Shown: positions 43,265 to 54,098, numbered from the stretch's first letter. The stretch: DNA of 64,000 bases from Pandoraea eparura (GCF_902459725.1 NZ_CABPSH010000012.1:62001-126000); one strand, 5' to 3'. Made by a program: numbers and translations. Notes: a model not told the origin generated them from the sequence alone.

Positions 43265-44635
43265 TCAACTCTGCCGGGCCACCCAGATTTTTTTGCGATT
43301 CATCAGCAGCGGCACGATACCGATGACGATGCCGCCCATCCCGACGACATTGGTCGCCCAGTCGAAGGTCGGGATGCTGTAGACCGCAATGAAGAAGAGG
43401 AACAGCCCGCTTGCGACCGGCCAGATGACATGGGTCACGGCGGCCCAGGGCCCCTGCGTCAGCACCTTGCGGTAGTACCAACCGCAGGCCAGGCCGGTCA
43501 GCCCGAGATAGAAGCAGATCTGGAAGCCGATGGCAGTGATCGAATCCTGCAGGATGACGTTGATGGTCGGCAGATAGGACGACATGAACAGCAGCGCCAG
43601 CCCGATGATCCAGATGAAGAAGATGGCGACGTGGGGCGTTTGCCAACGCGGATGCAGTCGCGCATAGCGATGGTGGAGGGCGCCGTCGCGGCTCTTGGCG
43701 AAGAGCGTGCGCGTGAACTGCAGCATCTGTGTCTCGACCGTGCCCACCGTGCTCAGCAACACCGCGATGATCGCGACGTAGCCCCAGGTCGGCCCGAACA
43801 GCTTCTCGGCAATGGCGAAGATGATATTGGTATTGAAGTGCTGGATCTCGGCGTCCGACAGCCCCAGCAAGGCGATGACGATGAAGACGAGGAAGAACAC
43901 CATCAGGAACACCATCGACCAGAACGCGGCCCGGCCCGGGATGCGGTTCGAATCGCGCGTCTCCTCGCTGAGGTTCATGGTCACGTCCCAGCCGTAAAAG
44001 AAGAAGATCGCCACCAAGGCACCGCTGGCGAACTGCGCGGGGGTAAACGCAAGAGGCGAGAACCAGTGCCACGAGAACGCGTGCTGTTGTGCGTGCGGGA
44101 ACACGAAAAAGCTCGCGACGATGATCACCAGCAGGATGATGCCCTCGATGATGGTCATCACCACCTGCACGTAGCTGGTCAGCTTGACACCCTTGACGAC
44201 AATCGCACTGACGACCGTGAGCCACGCGGCCGCGATCAGCGTCACGTAGTGCACATTGTTCATCATGGGCCGATCAAAGATGAGCAGTGTGGCATTCGCC
44301 GCCGGAATCATGGCGGACACCATGAACACGCAGCACAGCACCAGAAGCGCCCAGCCGGCAAAGAAGCCGAGCGTGCGTCCGAAGACCATGCTCACCCACG
44401 AATAGGAGGTACCGGCACTGGCCAGGGCACGGTTCATGTTGATGAACGCGTACGCGATGCCAAACATGATGAGCCCGCACACGAGAATGCTCGCCGGGGA
44501 CAGCGTGCCGGCCGTCCCAATGATGGTGGACGTCGTGATCTCGACACTGTAGGCCGGCGCGGTGCCGGCGATGCCCATGATCACCGATTCGACGATGCTC
44601 AGCGAGTCGGCGTTGAGTTTGGCGGGTTGGTCCAT
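43265..44635 (-). CDS. APC-superfamily amino acid/amine permease
   Basis: 456 aa with about 12 membrane helices. The first reads SIVESVIMGIAGTAPAYSVEI, followed by IAYAFINMNRALASAGTSYSWVSM, the APC helix-3 region. FYGWDVTMNLSEETRDSNRIPGRAAF is the conserved helix 6-7 loop. It should import an amino acid or amine by proton or sodium symport. The LysR gene upstream on the same strand and the divergent dehydrogenase/oxidase genes suggest it supplies their substrate. Confidence 0.9.
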   Translation of the reverse strand: MDQPAKLNADSLSIVESVIMGIAGTAPAYSVEITTSTIIGTAGTLSPASILVCGLIMFGIAYAFINMNRALASAGTSYSWVSMVFGRTLGFFAGWALLVLCCVFMVSAMIPAANATLLIFDRPMMNNVHYVTLIAAAWLTVVSAIVVKGVKLTSYVQVVMTIIEGIILLVIIVASFFVFPHAQQHAFSWHWFSPLAFTPAQFASGALVAIFFFYGWDVTMNLSEETRDSNRIPGRAAFWSMVFLMVFFLVFIVIALLGLSDAEIQHFNTNIIFAIAEKLFGPTWGYVAIIAVLLSTVGTVETQMLQFTRTLFAKSRDGALHHRYARLHPRWQTPHVAIFFIWIIGLALLFMSSYLPTINVILQDSITAIGFQICFYLGLTGLACGWYYRKVLTQGPWAAVTHVIWPVASGLFLFFIAVYSIPTFDWATNVVGMGGIVIGIVPLLMNRKKIWVARQS

Positions 44636-44863
44636 AGGCGTGCGGTTCTAGACTAGGTTGACATGGATGGATCGACCTTTTACTCCATGCCGGATGTCCA
44701 GGCAAGAGGGGGATGTCATTCTTGCGTTCGCCGTTGATTTTCCGGTCCCGGCGGGTCGCAATTCGCTGTCGTGCCGGACTTGCCTGGCCTTCCTGGGGGC
44801 ACCCGTGGTCCACTTTGGTGCAAGGTGCGCTGAACCACGGGGTGTGTGGGCGTTGTCAGAGCG

Positions 44864-45784
44864 TCACCGACGCCACGGCGGCGGATCGAAGGCACGCTTC
44901 GCCGTCTCGAGAAACACGCGCTGACGGCCCGAAAGTCCGTGGCGCGTTGGCACCAGCGCCATGATGGGGGCGGGCGCCAAGCGCCATTCCGGCAGTAGGC
45001 GAACCAGTTTTCCAGCGGCAATCAGTCGCGCGGCGTCCCACTCGGACCGCTCCATCATGCCAAGTCCGGCGACCGCCCAATCGCTGATGACCGTGCCGTC
45101 GTTTGACGACAATGCGCCGGTCATTCGAATGGTGGTGGCCTTGCTTGCCCCCGTTCCGCGATCGCTATTACGCATGAATCGCAAATGCGTGGCGTCTTCG
45201 TCGTTCTCGCGCAAGCATAGACATTCATACCGATCGAGCTCGGACGGATGCACGACGGCCGGCAGGCGGCGCGCAAACGCGGGAGACGCGCATAGATATC
45301 GTTCATTGGGCGCCAGGTAATGACCCACCCAGGAAGACGCTTTGACGTTGCCAATGGAAATGACGACATCCGCGCCTGACGCTGCGGTGAGCGGACTGTC
45401 GGCGAGCACCAGTGAAATCGAAAGGCCTGGGTGTGCCCGATGAAGCTCGCGAACCAAGGGCGCAATGTGCGCGCGACCAAAGCCAAGCGGCGCAACGATG
45501 CGCAGATTGCCGGTGAGGCTGCCGGGTTCGCCCGACACTCGGGACGGAATTGCGTCTATACGTTCAAGCAGTTCAGACGCCTCATGCAAAAAGCGCTGAC
45601 CTTCGTCGGTCAGCGAGATACCTTTCGCGCCACGTACCGCAAGGCGTACACCCAGCCGCTCCTCCACGCGCTGCAGACGGACGGTGACCGCGGGGGGCGT
45701 CAGGTTCAGCAAACGCGCTGCGGCGGCGAGCGATCGCGAAGCGCCCAAGGCACGGAACAGACGCAGATCGTCCAGGTCGATCAT
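44864..45784 (-). CDS. LysR-family transcriptional regulator
   Basis: 306 aa from ATG 45784. The N-terminal helix-turn-helix (LRLFRALGASRSLAAAARLLNLTPPAVTVRLQRVEERLG) is followed by a periplasmic-binding-like effector domain. The start codon lies inside an ATTAA-N7-TTAAT palindrome (45783-45799), and a second copy lies at 45901-45917 before the divergent aldehyde dehydrogenase gene. Autorepression plus control of the divergent catabolic operon is the expected LysR arrangement. The inducer is unknown, probably the amine or an intermediate of its pathway. Confidence 0.93.
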   Translation of the reverse strand: MIDLDDLRLFRALGASRSLAAAARLLNLTPPAVTVRLQRVEERLGVRLAVRGAKGISLTDEGQRFLHEASELLERIDAIPSRVSGEPGSLTGNLRIVAPLGFGRAHIAPLVRELHRAHPGLSISLVLADSPLTAASGADVVISIGNVKASSWVGHYLAPNERYLCASPAFARRLPAVVHPSELDRYECLCLRENDEDATHLRFMRNSDRGTGASKATTIRMTGALSSNDGTVISDWAVAGLGMMERSEWDAARLIAAGKLVRLLPEWRLAPAPIMALVPTRHGLSGRQRVFLETAKRAFDPPPWRR

Positions 45785-45799
45785 TAAATCACCATTAAT
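45783..45799. promoter_or_regulatory. Putative LysR operator overlapping the regulator's start
   Basis: ATTAA-ATCACCA-TTAAT, with a following GTC, covers the lysR start codon. It has the same half-sites and 7-bp spacer as the site at 45901-45917. Confidence 0.6.
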
Positions 45800-45900
45800 G
45801 TCATGTTCCCTCGATATTACACAGGACAAAATCCTGGTGGCGCTTGCGATGCGAATCGGCGGCCGCCGACGGCGCGAGATCCTGGCTGGATGGTGCGTCC

Positions 45901-45917
45901 ATTAATAAAGATTTAAT
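45901..45917. promoter_or_regulatory. Putative LysR operator upstream of the aldehyde dehydrogenase gene
   Basis: ATTAA-TAAAGAT-TTAAT, again followed by GTC, lies 92-108 bp before the ATG at 46009. Both sites contain a T-N11-A core. Confidence 0.6.
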
Positions 45918-46008
45918 GTCGCATTTACCGCGTGTTACACACCGCACCCGTTTGCTTCCTTATCTTGAGCCCATCTGAATCACTTTCCGCTTTTGAGAGG
46001 TCGGAATC

Positions 46009-47469
46009 ATGACTCGCACAGCTACGACTATGGACAACGTTGCAATGGACAGCACGCGCACGCTGTACATCAATGGCGAGTGGTTGGCGCCGGCGAATCC
46101 CCGGACGGTGCCCGTCGTCAACCCGGCGACTGGCCACGCGATTCGCCAGCTGGCAGTCGGATCGCGGGAAGATGTCGACAAGGCGGTCGCCGCGGCCCGA
46201 AGGGCGTTCGTTCCATGGTCCGACACGCCGGTGGCGGATCGCGTCGAGATCCTGAACCGAATGTATCGCCTCGTTCTTGACCGAAAGGAACTGCTCGCAC
46301 AGACGATCATGTCGGAGATGGGCGCACCGATATCGTTCGCCCGTGCCTCGCACGTACCGTTTGCCGCGGAGCATCTTCGTGTGGCAAGCGAAATCGCGGC
46401 TGGCTACCCTTTTCTCAAGGTTGACGCTCACACGGCCATTACACGTGAGCCCATTGGGGTCTGTGCGTTGATCACCCCCTGGAACTGGCCGCTGTACCAA
46501 ATTACGGCAAAGGTGGGGCCCGCGCTTGCCGCAGGATGTACGGTGATTCTCAAGCCCAGCGAGTTATCGCCCCTGAACGCCGAGATATTCACGCAGATCG
46601 CTCACGATGCCGGGGTGCCGGCGGGGGTATTCAACCTTGTGCAAGGCAGCGGCCCGGAAGTGGGCGAAGCCCTCGCGGCGCATGAGCAGGTCGACATGAT
46701 CTCGATCACCGGCTCCAATCGGGCCGGCGCGCTCGTGGCGAAGGCGGCGGCAGACTCGGTCAAGCGGGTCACACTGGAGCTGGGAGGGAAGTCACCGAAC
46801 GTCCTGCTACCGGATGCCGATTTTGGGCGGGTAGTGGCCTTAGGCGTCATGGCCGCGTTTCGCAATGCAGGGCAGTCGTGCAGTGCGCCCACGCGAATGA
46901 TTGTCCCTCGCGATCGTCTCGCCGACGTCGAACGCATGGCCTGCGCCACCGTTGAGTCGATGGTCGTTGGGGATCCAGGTTCGGCGCAGACAACGCTCGG
47001 GCCGATTGCAAACGAAGCACAATTTCACCGCGTACGGGCCATGATCGATGTGGGTATCGCACAGGGTGCAAGGCTCATCTGCGGTGGTCCCGGATTCCCG
47101 CCAGGTTTGAGCCACGGTTACTTTGTTCGGCCGACGATTTTCTCCGACGTGACGGCCGACATGCGCATCGCACAGGAGGAGATTTTCGGGCCGGTCCTGA
47201 GCCTCATGGCGTACGACACCGTCGATGAGGCGATTGCGATCGCGAACGATACGAAGTACGGCCTGGGTGCGCACGTCCAGAGCGAGAACCTGATGCATGC
47301 GCGAGCGGTTGCGTCGCGCATCCGGTCGGGCCAAGTGCACATCAACCATCCGGCGTGGGACGCCCATGCGCCGTTTGGCGGCTACAAGCGCTCGGGAAAC
47401 GGTCGCGAGTACGGCATCCATGGATTCGAGGAGTACCTCGAGACGAAAGCGATCCTGGGTTACGCCTGA
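46009..47469 (+). CDS. NAD(P)-dependent aldehyde dehydrogenase
   Basis: 486 aa of the ALDH superfamily. Visible motifs are TPWNWPLYQITAKVGPALAAG, the catalytic Glu in LELGGKSP and the nucleophilic Cys in NAGQSCSAPTRM. QEEIFGPVLSLM and a C-terminal GGYKRSGNGREYG follow. It oxidises an aldehyde to an acid. GAGAGG precedes the ATG. The FAD oxidase gene is 120 bp downstream; together they suggest an amine or amino acid is oxidised to an aldehyde and then to a carboxylate. Close relatives act on many aldehydes, so the substrate is open. Confidence 0.93.
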   Translation: MTRTATTMDNVAMDSTRTLYINGEWLAPANPRTVPVVNPATGHAIRQLAVGSREDVDKAVAAARRAFVPWSDTPVADRVEILNRMYRLVLDRKELLAQTIMSEMGAPISFARASHVPFAAEHLRVASEIAAGYPFLKVDAHTAITREPIGVCALITPWNWPLYQITAKVGPALAAGCTVILKPSELSPLNAEIFTQIAHDAGVPAGVFNLVQGSGPEVGEALAAHEQVDMISITGSNRAGALVAKAAADSVKRVTLELGGKSPNVLLPDADFGRVVALGVMAAFRNAGQSCSAPTRMIVPRDRLADVERMACATVESMVVGDPGSAQTTLGPIANEAQFHRVRAMIDVGIAQGARLICGGPGFPPGLSHGYFVRPTIFSDVTADMRIAQEEIFGPVLSLMAYDTVDEAIAIANDTKYGLGAHVQSENLMHARAVASRIRSGQVHINHPAWDAHAPFGGYKRSGNGREYGIHGFEEYLETKAILGYA

Positions 47470-47589
47470 TGGCGATCGCCGAGCGCGTCGCATGCCATTC
47501 CGAATCGCGCAACGTAGGGAAGGGAATGCGGCACACGGGTCGCCCTGAGGCAAAGGGCGGCGGACAACGGAACTTCAAGCAAGATATCC

Positions 47590-48918
47590 ATGTTGCAAAT
47601 CGACAGAGTCAGCGATAGTCCCGTGATGCCCACCGATGTGGACGTGATCATCATCGGCGGAGGCATCATTGGTACCACTTCCGCCTACGAGTTGGCGCGT
47701 CAGGGGGTATCGGTCGCCCTGGTGGAGAAAGGGTTCATCGGCGCCGAGCAGTCCGGGCGCAACTGGGGGTGGGTGCGTCAGCAAAATCGCAGGCATGACG
47801 AATTGGTCATGGCAATGCGTAGCTTGACGCGATGGTCGGAGATCGGAAATGAGATCGGTCGCGATCTCGGCTTCCGCCGTCAGGGCAGTCTGTATGGAAC
47901 GACGGTTGAGGCAGACGTTGCGAGATGGGAAAAGTGGGCGGTCGGCGCAAAGGCGATTGGCTATTCGTTCGATCTTCTCTCGGCAGCGGAGCTCAAATCC
48001 CGCATTCCGACGGGGACGGCGCGGTGGGTGGGTGGTCTCTGGTCGCCGTCGGACGGGTTGGCCGAACCGAGCAAGGCTGCGCCTGCCATCGCCGAGGGGG
48101 CAAAAGGACTGGGCGCCTATGTGTTGCAGACATGTGCCGCGCGAGGATTCGACATCAGCGCTGGCCGTATCACCGGTGTGTGGACGGAACGCGGTCTCAT
48201 TCGCGCGGCGACGGTCGTGTGTGCCGGAGGCGCGTGGAGTTCGCGCTTGTTGAAACGCCACGGCGTTGAGTTGCCGGTCGCCAATGTGGTGGGCACCGCG
48301 ATGCGCACGTCGCAAGTCCCGGCATTGCCCGGAGGCACATTCAACGGTCCCGGGTTTGCGTTGCGTCGCCGTCTCGATGGAGGATACACGCTTGCCGTAC
48401 CTGGCTATGGCCGTGTCGAACTGGCCCCACAAGGGATGCGGTACGCCTTGAAGTTCTATCGGACCTATCGGTCCGCGCTGACGAAGAAGCTGAAGATTCG
48501 CATCGGCAAGAGTTTCTTTCACGGGCCAGAGGCGTCGGCAAGCTGGGCGCTTGACGACATCTCGCCGTTCGAGCGTATTCGCGTACTGGAGCCGGCCATC
48601 GACGAAGAATGGTTGGTGCAGGCGGTCAACAACCTGACGACCTGCTTTCCTCAAATGAAAGGCGTGCGGATATTGCAGGCGTGGGCGGGCCTCATCGATA
48701 CGACGCCGGATCTCGTTCCGGTGATTTCAACCGTAGATGAAATCCCGGGTTTGATCGTCGCCTCAGGGTTCAGCGGGCATGGGTTCGGTCTAGGCCCAGG
48801 GGCCGGCTTGTTAGTGTCTGAAATGGCGCAGAATAAAACGACCTATTCCGACATCACACCGTTCAGTCTGAACCGATTCAAGAAGGGCGGGCAGCTCCTT
48901 CGTCCGGAGATGATGTAG
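47590..48918 (+). CDS. FAD-dependent oxidoreductase (DadA/DAO family)
   Basis: 442 aa; ATG 47626 is an alternative start. The N-terminal FAD-binding motif is DVIIIGGGIIGTTSAYELA, followed by LVEKGFIGAEQSGRNWGWVRQQNR, typical of amine and D-amino-acid oxidases/dehydrogenases. The C-terminal flavin-contact region is IVASGFSGHGFGLGPGAG. It should remove hydride from a C-N bond and release an aldehyde or keto acid. It lies downstream of the aldehyde dehydrogenase gene and the divergent LysR regulator. Confidence 0.92.
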   Translation: MLQIDRVSDSPVMPTDVDVIIIGGGIIGTTSAYELARQGVSVALVEKGFIGAEQSGRNWGWVRQQNRRHDELVMAMRSLTRWSEIGNEIGRDLGFRRQGSLYGTTVEADVARWEKWAVGAKAIGYSFDLLSAAELKSRIPTGTARWVGGLWSPSDGLAEPSKAAPAIAEGAKGLGAYVLQTCAARGFDISAGRITGVWTERGLIRAATVVCAGGAWSSRLLKRHGVELPVANVVGTAMRTSQVPALPGGTFNGPGFALRRRLDGGYTLAVPGYGRVELAPQGMRYALKFYRTYRSALTKKLKIRIGKSFFHGPEASASWALDDISPFERIRVLEPAIDEEWLVQAVNNLTTCFPQMKGVRILQAWAGLIDTTPDLVPVISTVDEIPGLIVASGFSGHGFGLGPGAGLLVSEMAQNKTTYSDITPFSLNRFKKGGQLLRPEMM

Positions 48919-49088
48919 GTTGAATCCGGGTGTCAATCAAGCCGTTTTTCGCGACCGGGTTCAATGACGCTGTGGTCCTGCCATCAAGTCGGCAAGGCCA
49001 GAGTTCTCACCGGGCGGCGGGGCATTGCGACTTGCCAAGTCGGTAGCCTTCGACGCATGCTTACCGAAACTTCTTGGCTGATCGCGAA

Positions 49089-50042
49089 ATGGAATTGAGA
49101 CAACTACGGTATTTTGTGAGCGTGGTGGAACACGGAAGTATGGGACGGGCCGCGTTGGAACTCGGTGTGGTCACCTCCGCATTGAGCCAGCAGATCAGCC
49201 GTCTCGAAGGCGAACTTTCGACACGACTTTTGCAGCGCACTTCCGCCGGCGTCGTGCCAACTGACGCCGGCATGGCCTTTTGGCGCCAGGCACAACTCGC
49301 GCTGCGCCATATTGACGACGCCGCGGTTGCCGCGCGCTCCGCCCGTTTGTCTGGCCATGTGAGCGTCGGCATGGCGCCGAGCACGGCGAGCGTGCTCGGC
49401 GTCGCATTTGCACAAGCCATGCGTGCGCGTTATCCCGATGTTCGGCTGCGCATCGTCGAAAGTCTCTCCGGCTATCTCGCTCCCATGCTTAGCGCGCGCC
49501 AGATCGATCTCGCCGTGCTCTTTCGTGAGGAACCCGCGCAACGGTGGAGTGTGATGCCACTGCTCGACGAGCAGCTTTTCCTCATCGGCGTTAGAGAACT
49601 CGATGGTATGCCGACGGGCGCGTCCGTCAGACTGAAGCACCTCGGCAGGCTTGCGCTGATCCTTCCCAGCGGCACGCATGGGCTCCGCGCGCTGCTGTCG
49701 TCGGCGTTCCGGCGCGCCGCGTATGAACCGAACGTGGTCGCCGAAGTAGACGGCCTAGCACTGCTCATGGACTTGGTTCGAACCGGCATGGGGGCGACGA
49801 TACAGCCCGGCGCGGCGCTCGCACGATCCGCGAACGGTGTGCTGGCCAGTGTGCAAGTCGCGGAGCGCTACGCCACGCGGCCCAACATGATCGTCAGTGT
49901 CTCCGACGATGAACTGTCTCCCGCCGGTCTTGCCGCACGTGTCGTCCTCGCCGATGTCGCGCGTCAACTGGTGCACGAAGGCCGTTGGCCCGGCGCGCGG
50001 CTGCGCGTGCCGCAGCCTTCACAAACTGTGAAGACCCCTTGA
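49089..50042 (+). CDS. tcuR: LysR-family regulator, likely TcuR
   Basis: 317 aa from ATG 49089. The LysR helix-turn-helix is MELRQLRYFVSVVEHGSMGRAALELGVV in pieces, continuing SALSQQISRLEGELSTRLL and SAGVVPTDAGMAF. The effector domain follows. It sits 63 bp before and on the same strand as tcuA, which matches the tcuRABC arrangement of Salmonella, where TcuR activates tricarballylate use. Part of its helix-turn-helix region is echoed by a gene remnant near 61 kb. Confidence 0.85.
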   Translation: MELRQLRYFVSVVEHGSMGRAALELGVVTSALSQQISRLEGELSTRLLQRTSAGVVPTDAGMAFWRQAQLALRHIDDAAVAARSARLSGHVSVGMAPSTASVLGVAFAQAMRARYPDVRLRIVESLSGYLAPMLSARQIDLAVLFREEPAQRWSVMPLLDEQLFLIGVRELDGMPTGASVRLKHLGRLALILPSGTHGLRALLSSAFRRAAYEPNVVAEVDGLALLMDLVRTGMGATIQPGAALARSANGVLASVQVAERYATRPNMIVSVSDDELSPAGLAARVVLADVARQLVHEGRWPGARLRVPQPSQTVKTP

Positions 50043-50105
50043 GGGCTAGCGACTGGCAGCGCAGGCTTGGCATCCCTATGATGCGTCCGAAAGGAGCCAA
50101 GTCAA

Positions 50106-51515
50106 ATGGTCGATGTACTGGTAATCGGAGGGGGCAATGCCGCGCTATGCGCGGCGTTGATGGCGCGTGAGGCCGGCGCGTCGGTCCTGCTTCTCGAATC
50201 GGCACCGCGCGAATGGCGCGGGGGCAACTCGCAACACACGCGAAATTTGCGGTGCATGCACGATGCGCCACAGGACGTCCTCGTGGATGCCTATCCGGAA
50301 GAGGAATTCTGGCAAGACCTGTTGAAGGTCACTGGCGGCATCACCAACGAACCCCTTGCACGGCTGACGATCCGCGCCTCGTCATCCTGTCGGGCGTGGA
50401 TGCGGCGACACGGCGTGCGCTTTCAGCCCCCCCTGTCCGGTGCGCTGCACGTGGCGCGTACGAATGCGTTCTTCATGGGCGGCGGCAAGGCGCTGGTCAA
50501 CGCGTACTATCGCAGTGCGGAAGCACTCGGCGTGGACATCCGCTACGAAACCCCCGTCGATTCGCTGGAACTTGATGGCGCGCACTTCGTCGCTGCGCGC
50601 AGCGGTGACAAGCGGTTCGAGGCACGCGCGTGCGTTCTCGCCGCGGGCGGCTTTGAATCGAATCGTGCTTGGCTGCGCGAAGCCTGGGGCCAAAACGAGC
50701 GCGGCGAATGGCCGGCAGACAACTTCCTGATTCGCGGCACGCGATTCAACACGGGGGTGCTGATCCAACATATGACGGATGCCGGCGCGGACCTGATCGG
50801 CGAACCGTCGCAATCCCACTGCGTTGCCATCGATGCGCGTGCGCCGCTCTATGACGGCGGCATCTGCACCCGCATCGACTGCGTGTCGCTGGGTGTCGTG
50901 GTGAATCGCGACGGCGAGCGCTTCTACGACGAGGGTGAAGACTTCTGGCCCAAGCGCTATGCGATTTGGGGACGGCTCGTCGCGCATCAGCCGGGCCAGA
51001 TCGGCTACTCCATCATCGACTCGAAGGCGATCGGCCGTTTCATGCCGCCGGTGTTTCCCGGCGAGAAGGCCGATACGCTGCCGGAACTTGCGCGCAAGAT
51101 GGGGTTGCCGGAAGCGCGATTCATGGAAACGATCACACGCTACAACGATGCATGTCGCATCGGTACCTTCGACCACACCGCGCTCGACGACTGCCACACC
51201 GAAGGCCTTACGCCGGCCAAGACACACTGGGCACGCCGGATCGATACACCACCGTTTTACGGTTATGCGCTGCGTCCGGGCATCACGTTCACCTACCTCG
51301 GTCTGAAAACCAACGAGCGGGCACAGGTTCACTTCGGCGGCGTGGCGAGCGAGAACCTGTTCGTCGCAGGCGAAATGATGGCCGGCAACGTGCTCGGCCA
51401 AGGCTATACGGCCGGCGTTGGCATGTCGATCGGCACGGCGTTCGGACGCATTGCCGGCACGCAGGCCGCGCGCGCCGCACTCAAGACAACGGAGGCTCTC
51501 AGTGCAGCAGTCTGA
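50106..51515 (+). CDS. tcuA: FAD-dependent tricarballylate dehydrogenase TcuA
   Basis: 469 aa. The FAD-binding motif is [18 protein letters not shown], then a substrate-domain segment [15 protein letters not shown], and a C-terminal FAD contact [24 protein letters not shown]. This is the fumarate-reductase-like flavoprotein fold of TcuA, which oxidises tricarballylate to cis-aconitate. GAAAGGAG precedes the ATG. The tcuB GTG start overlaps its end by 14 bp. Tricarballylate otherwise inhibits aconitase, so the locus also detoxifies. Confidence 0.92.
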   Translation: MVDVLVIGGGNAALCAALMAREAGASVLLLESAPREWRGGNSQHTRNLRCMHDAPQDVLVDAYPEEEFWQDLLKVTGGITNEPLARLTIRASSSCRAWMRRHGVRFQPPLSGALHVARTNAFFMGGGKALVNAYYRSAEALGVDIRYETPVDSLELDGAHFVAARSGDKRFEARACVLAAGGFESNRAWLREAWGQNERGEWPADNFLIRGTRFNTGVLIQHMTDAGADLIGEPSQSHCVAIDARAPLYDGGICTRIDCVSLGVVVNRDGERFYDEGEDFWPKRYAIWGRLVAHQPGQIGYSIIDSKAIGRFMPPVFPGEKADTLPELARKMGLPEARFMETITRYNDACRIGTFDHTALDDCHTEGLTPAKTHWARRIDTPPFYGYALRPGITFTYLGLKTNERAQVHFGGVASENLFVAGEMMAGNVLGQGYTAGVGMSIGTAFGRIAGTQAARAALKTTEALSAAV

Positions 51516-52725
51516 CGTGCTCACCCCCGAACGCACGCGGACCGCGTCGCCGTTCGATACCCCGAAAACCAAACACGACGCGTCGGGCAGCGCCGCGCGA
51601 GTGATCCCCATTGTGCCGTTGAGCCATAGCGAAGCGGAAGTGGCGAGGCAGATGCAGATATGCAACGCATGCCGCTATTGCGAGGGCTTTTGCGCCGTGT
51701 TTCCGGCCATGGCGCGACGTCTGGAATTCGGCAAGGCGGACGTCAACTACCTGGCGAATCTCTGCCATAACTGCGGCGCGTGCTATCACGCGTGCCAGTA
51801 TGCACCACCGCACGAATTCGCCGTGAACGTGCCCAAGGCGATGGCGCAAGTCCGCCTCGAGACGTACACCGAGTATGCGTTTCCCGCGGCGTTGGGCGCG
51901 CTGTACAAGCGTAACGGCCTGACGTTGTCGGTCGCGCTGGCAACAGGTCTCGCACTCTTTCTGATGCTTGGTCTGGCGTTGCGCAGCGGTCTTTCGGCGC
52001 ACGCCACATCAGCAAACTTCTATGCAATATTCCCGCACAACCTGCTCGCGGCAATGTTCGGCACGGTGTTTCTGTTTGCGATGCTGGCGCTCGGCGTGGG
52101 CGTAACGCGATTCTGGCGCGACGTCGCGGCGGGAACGTCGAGCGTAAGCATGCCGGCCGCCGCAGAAGCGGCAAAGCACGCGCTCACGCTTAAGTATCTC
52201 GATGGTGGCCACGGCGACGGCTGCAACGAATCGGACGATGCATTCACGCTCGCGCGACGCCGCTTCCATCACCTGACCTTCTACGGATTCCTGCTGTGCT
52301 TCGCGGCGACCGCGGTTGCAACGCTATATCACTATGCGTTCGGATGGGAGGCGCCGTATCCGTACCTGAGCGTGCCGGTGCTGCTGGGCACGGTCGGTGG
52401 CATCGGACTTCTCGTCGGGCCGGCAGGGTTGTGGTGGCTGAATCTCAGGCGCGATCCCGAACGCACCGACGTCCGCCAACGTCCGATGGACCGGGGTTTC
52501 ATTGCGCTGTTGCTGTTGACGAGCGTATCCGGTCTCGCGTTGCTAGCGTTTCGTGCAACGCCCGCGATGCCGTCGCTTCTCGCGACCCATCTGGGCATTG
52601 TCATGGCGCTGTTCGCCACGCTTCCCTATGGAAAGTTTGCCCACGGCATTTTTCGCTCGGCGGCATTGCTCAAATCGTCGATCGAGAAGCGTCAAGGTCG
52701 TTCGTTAGGCCTGGGTTCGGAATAG
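51502..52725 (+). CDS. tcuB: Tricarballylate utilisation iron-sulfur/membrane protein TcuB
   Basis: About 407 aa from GTG 51502 (CGGAGG upstream); the frame extends to 51418 without a ribosome site. Two [4Fe-4S] clusters are predicted: Cys54-x2-Cys57-x2-Cys60-x3-Cys64 ([11 protein letters not shown]) and Cys88-x2-Cys91-x2-Cys94-x3-Cys98 ([11 protein letters not shown]). About six membrane helices with conserved histidines follow. TcuB reoxidises TcuA's reduced flavin and passes electrons to the quinone pool. Confidence 0.92.
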   Translation: MQQSDVLTPERTRTASPFDTPKTKHDASGSAARVIPIVPLSHSEAEVARQMQICNACRYCEGFCAVFPAMARRLEFGKADVNYLANLCHNCGACYHACQYAPPHEFAVNVPKAMAQVRLETYTEYAFPAALGALYKRNGLTLSVALATGLALFLMLGLALRSGLSAHATSANFYAIFPHNLLAAMFGTVFLFAMLALGVGVTRFWRDVAAGTSSVSMPAAAEAAKHALTLKYLDGGHGDGCNESDDAFTLARRRFHHLTFYGFLLCFAATAVATLYHYAFGWEAPYPYLSVPVLLGTVGGIGLLVGPAGLWWLNLRRDPERTDVRQRPMDRGFIALLLLTSVSGLALLAFRATPAMPSLLATHLGIVMALFATLPYGKFAHGIFRSAALLKSSIEKRQGRSLGLGSE

Positions 52726-52778
52726 CTTTCTCAGGGCGCCGCCGGCGCCCCTCACCTACAAAATAATCAGGAGACACC

Positions 52779-54098
52779 ATGACCCCCACAGAATCGATCT
52801 CCGCCATTGGCGGCGGCTCGCGAGCGAGCCGAGCCGCTGCCGTGCTGCGAGTGACAAGCGGCAACTTTATCGAGCAATTCGATTTCTTTCTGTTCGGCTT
52901 CTATGCGACGTCGATCTCGAAGATATTCTTCCCGTCGACGAGCGACTTCGCCTCGTTGATGCTCACCTTCGCCGTATTTGGCGCAGGTTTTCTGATGCGC
53001 CCGCTTGGCGCGATCTTTCTCGGTGCTTACATCGACAAGGTCGGGCGGCGCACCGGTCTGATCGTTACGCTGTCGATCATGGCGAGCGGCACCATCCTGA
53101 TCGCGTGCGTGCCAGGATATGCGACCATCGGGCTGCTCGCGCCAGCGCTCGTGCTGCTCGGGCGCCTTTTACAGGGCTTCTCGGCCGGCGCGGAGCTGGG
53201 CGGAGTCTCCGTCTATCTCGCGGAAATGGCCACGCCTGGCAACAAGGGCTTCTATACGAGTTGGCAGTCGGCAAGTCAGCAGGTCGCGATCGTGATGGCG
53301 GCTGCGATCGGCTACGGGTTGAACCGGTGGCTTACCGAACATCAGATCGTCGCATGGGGCTGGCGCGTGCCGTTCTTCATCGGTTGCGCAATCGTGCCGT
53401 TCCTCTTCGTGCTGCGCCGTTCATTGCAGGAGACGACGGCATTCGAAGCGCGGCGGCACCGTCCGCAGTTGCGTGAAATCTTTGCAATGCTGTGCGTCAA
53501 CTGGCGCGTCGTCATCGGCGGCATGTTGCTGACGGCCATGACAACCACCACGTTCTATCTCATCACGGTCTATACGCCGACCTTTGGCAAGTCCGTGCTC
53601 AAGCTCTCGACGTCCGACAGTCTGGTGGTGACATTGCTCGCGGCCGCATCGAATTTCCTCTGGCTGCCGATCGGCGGTGCGATCTCGGACCGTGTCGGAC
53701 GCAAGCCGGTTTTGCTCGCCATCTCCGTGTTGGCGATTTTCACGGCCTATCCCGCGCTCTCGTGGCTTGCCGGCGCGCCGAGCTTCGCACGCATGCTGAC
53801 CGTGCTGCTGTGGTTCTCGTTCTTCTTCGGGATGTACAACGGCGCGATGGTCGCCGCGCTAACGGAGGTGATGCCCGTGGAAGTCCGCGTCGCCGGCTTC
53901 TCGTTGGCGTTCAGTCTCGCGACCGCAGTGTTCGGCGGCTTCACCCCAGCCGTTTCGACCTACCTGATCCAGATCACACACGACAAGGCTTCACCGGGCT
54001 ACTGGCTGAGTTTCGCCGCGCTCTGCGGGCTCATTGCCACGCTCGGCCTGTACCGGCCAGGGCGAGGGCCCACGGCAACGTTAGTCTCGTCGGCCTGA
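52779..54098 (+). CDS. tcuC: MFS tricarballylate/citrate-proton symporter TcuC
   Basis: 439 aa, 12 predicted helices. The N-terminus reads [20 protein letters not shown], then the MFS loop [16 protein letters not shown] and a second-half loop [16 protein letters not shown]. This is the CitA/ProP-like metabolite:H+ symporter group. It follows tcuB by 53 bp with AGGAG before the ATG, completing the tcuRABC set and importing the tricarboxylate. Confidence 0.92.
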   Translation: MTPTESISAIGGGSRASRAAAVLRVTSGNFIEQFDFFLFGFYATSISKIFFPSTSDFASLMLTFAVFGAGFLMRPLGAIFLGAYIDKVGRRTGLIVTLSIMASGTILIACVPGYATIGLLAPALVLLGRLLQGFSAGAELGGVSVYLAEMATPGNKGFYTSWQSASQQVAIVMAAAIGYGLNRWLTEHQIVAWGWRVPFFIGCAIVPFLFVLRRSLQETTAFEARRHRPQLREIFAMLCVNWRVVIGGMLLTAMTTTTFYLITVYTPTFGKSVLKLSTSDSLVVTLLAAASNFLWLPIGGAISDRVGRKPVLLAISVLAIFTAYPALSWLAGAPSFARMLTVLLWFSFFFGMYNGAMVAALTEVMPVEVRVAGFSLAFSLATAVFGGFTPAVSTYLIQITHDKASPGYWLSFAALCGLIATLGLYRPGRGPTATLVSSA

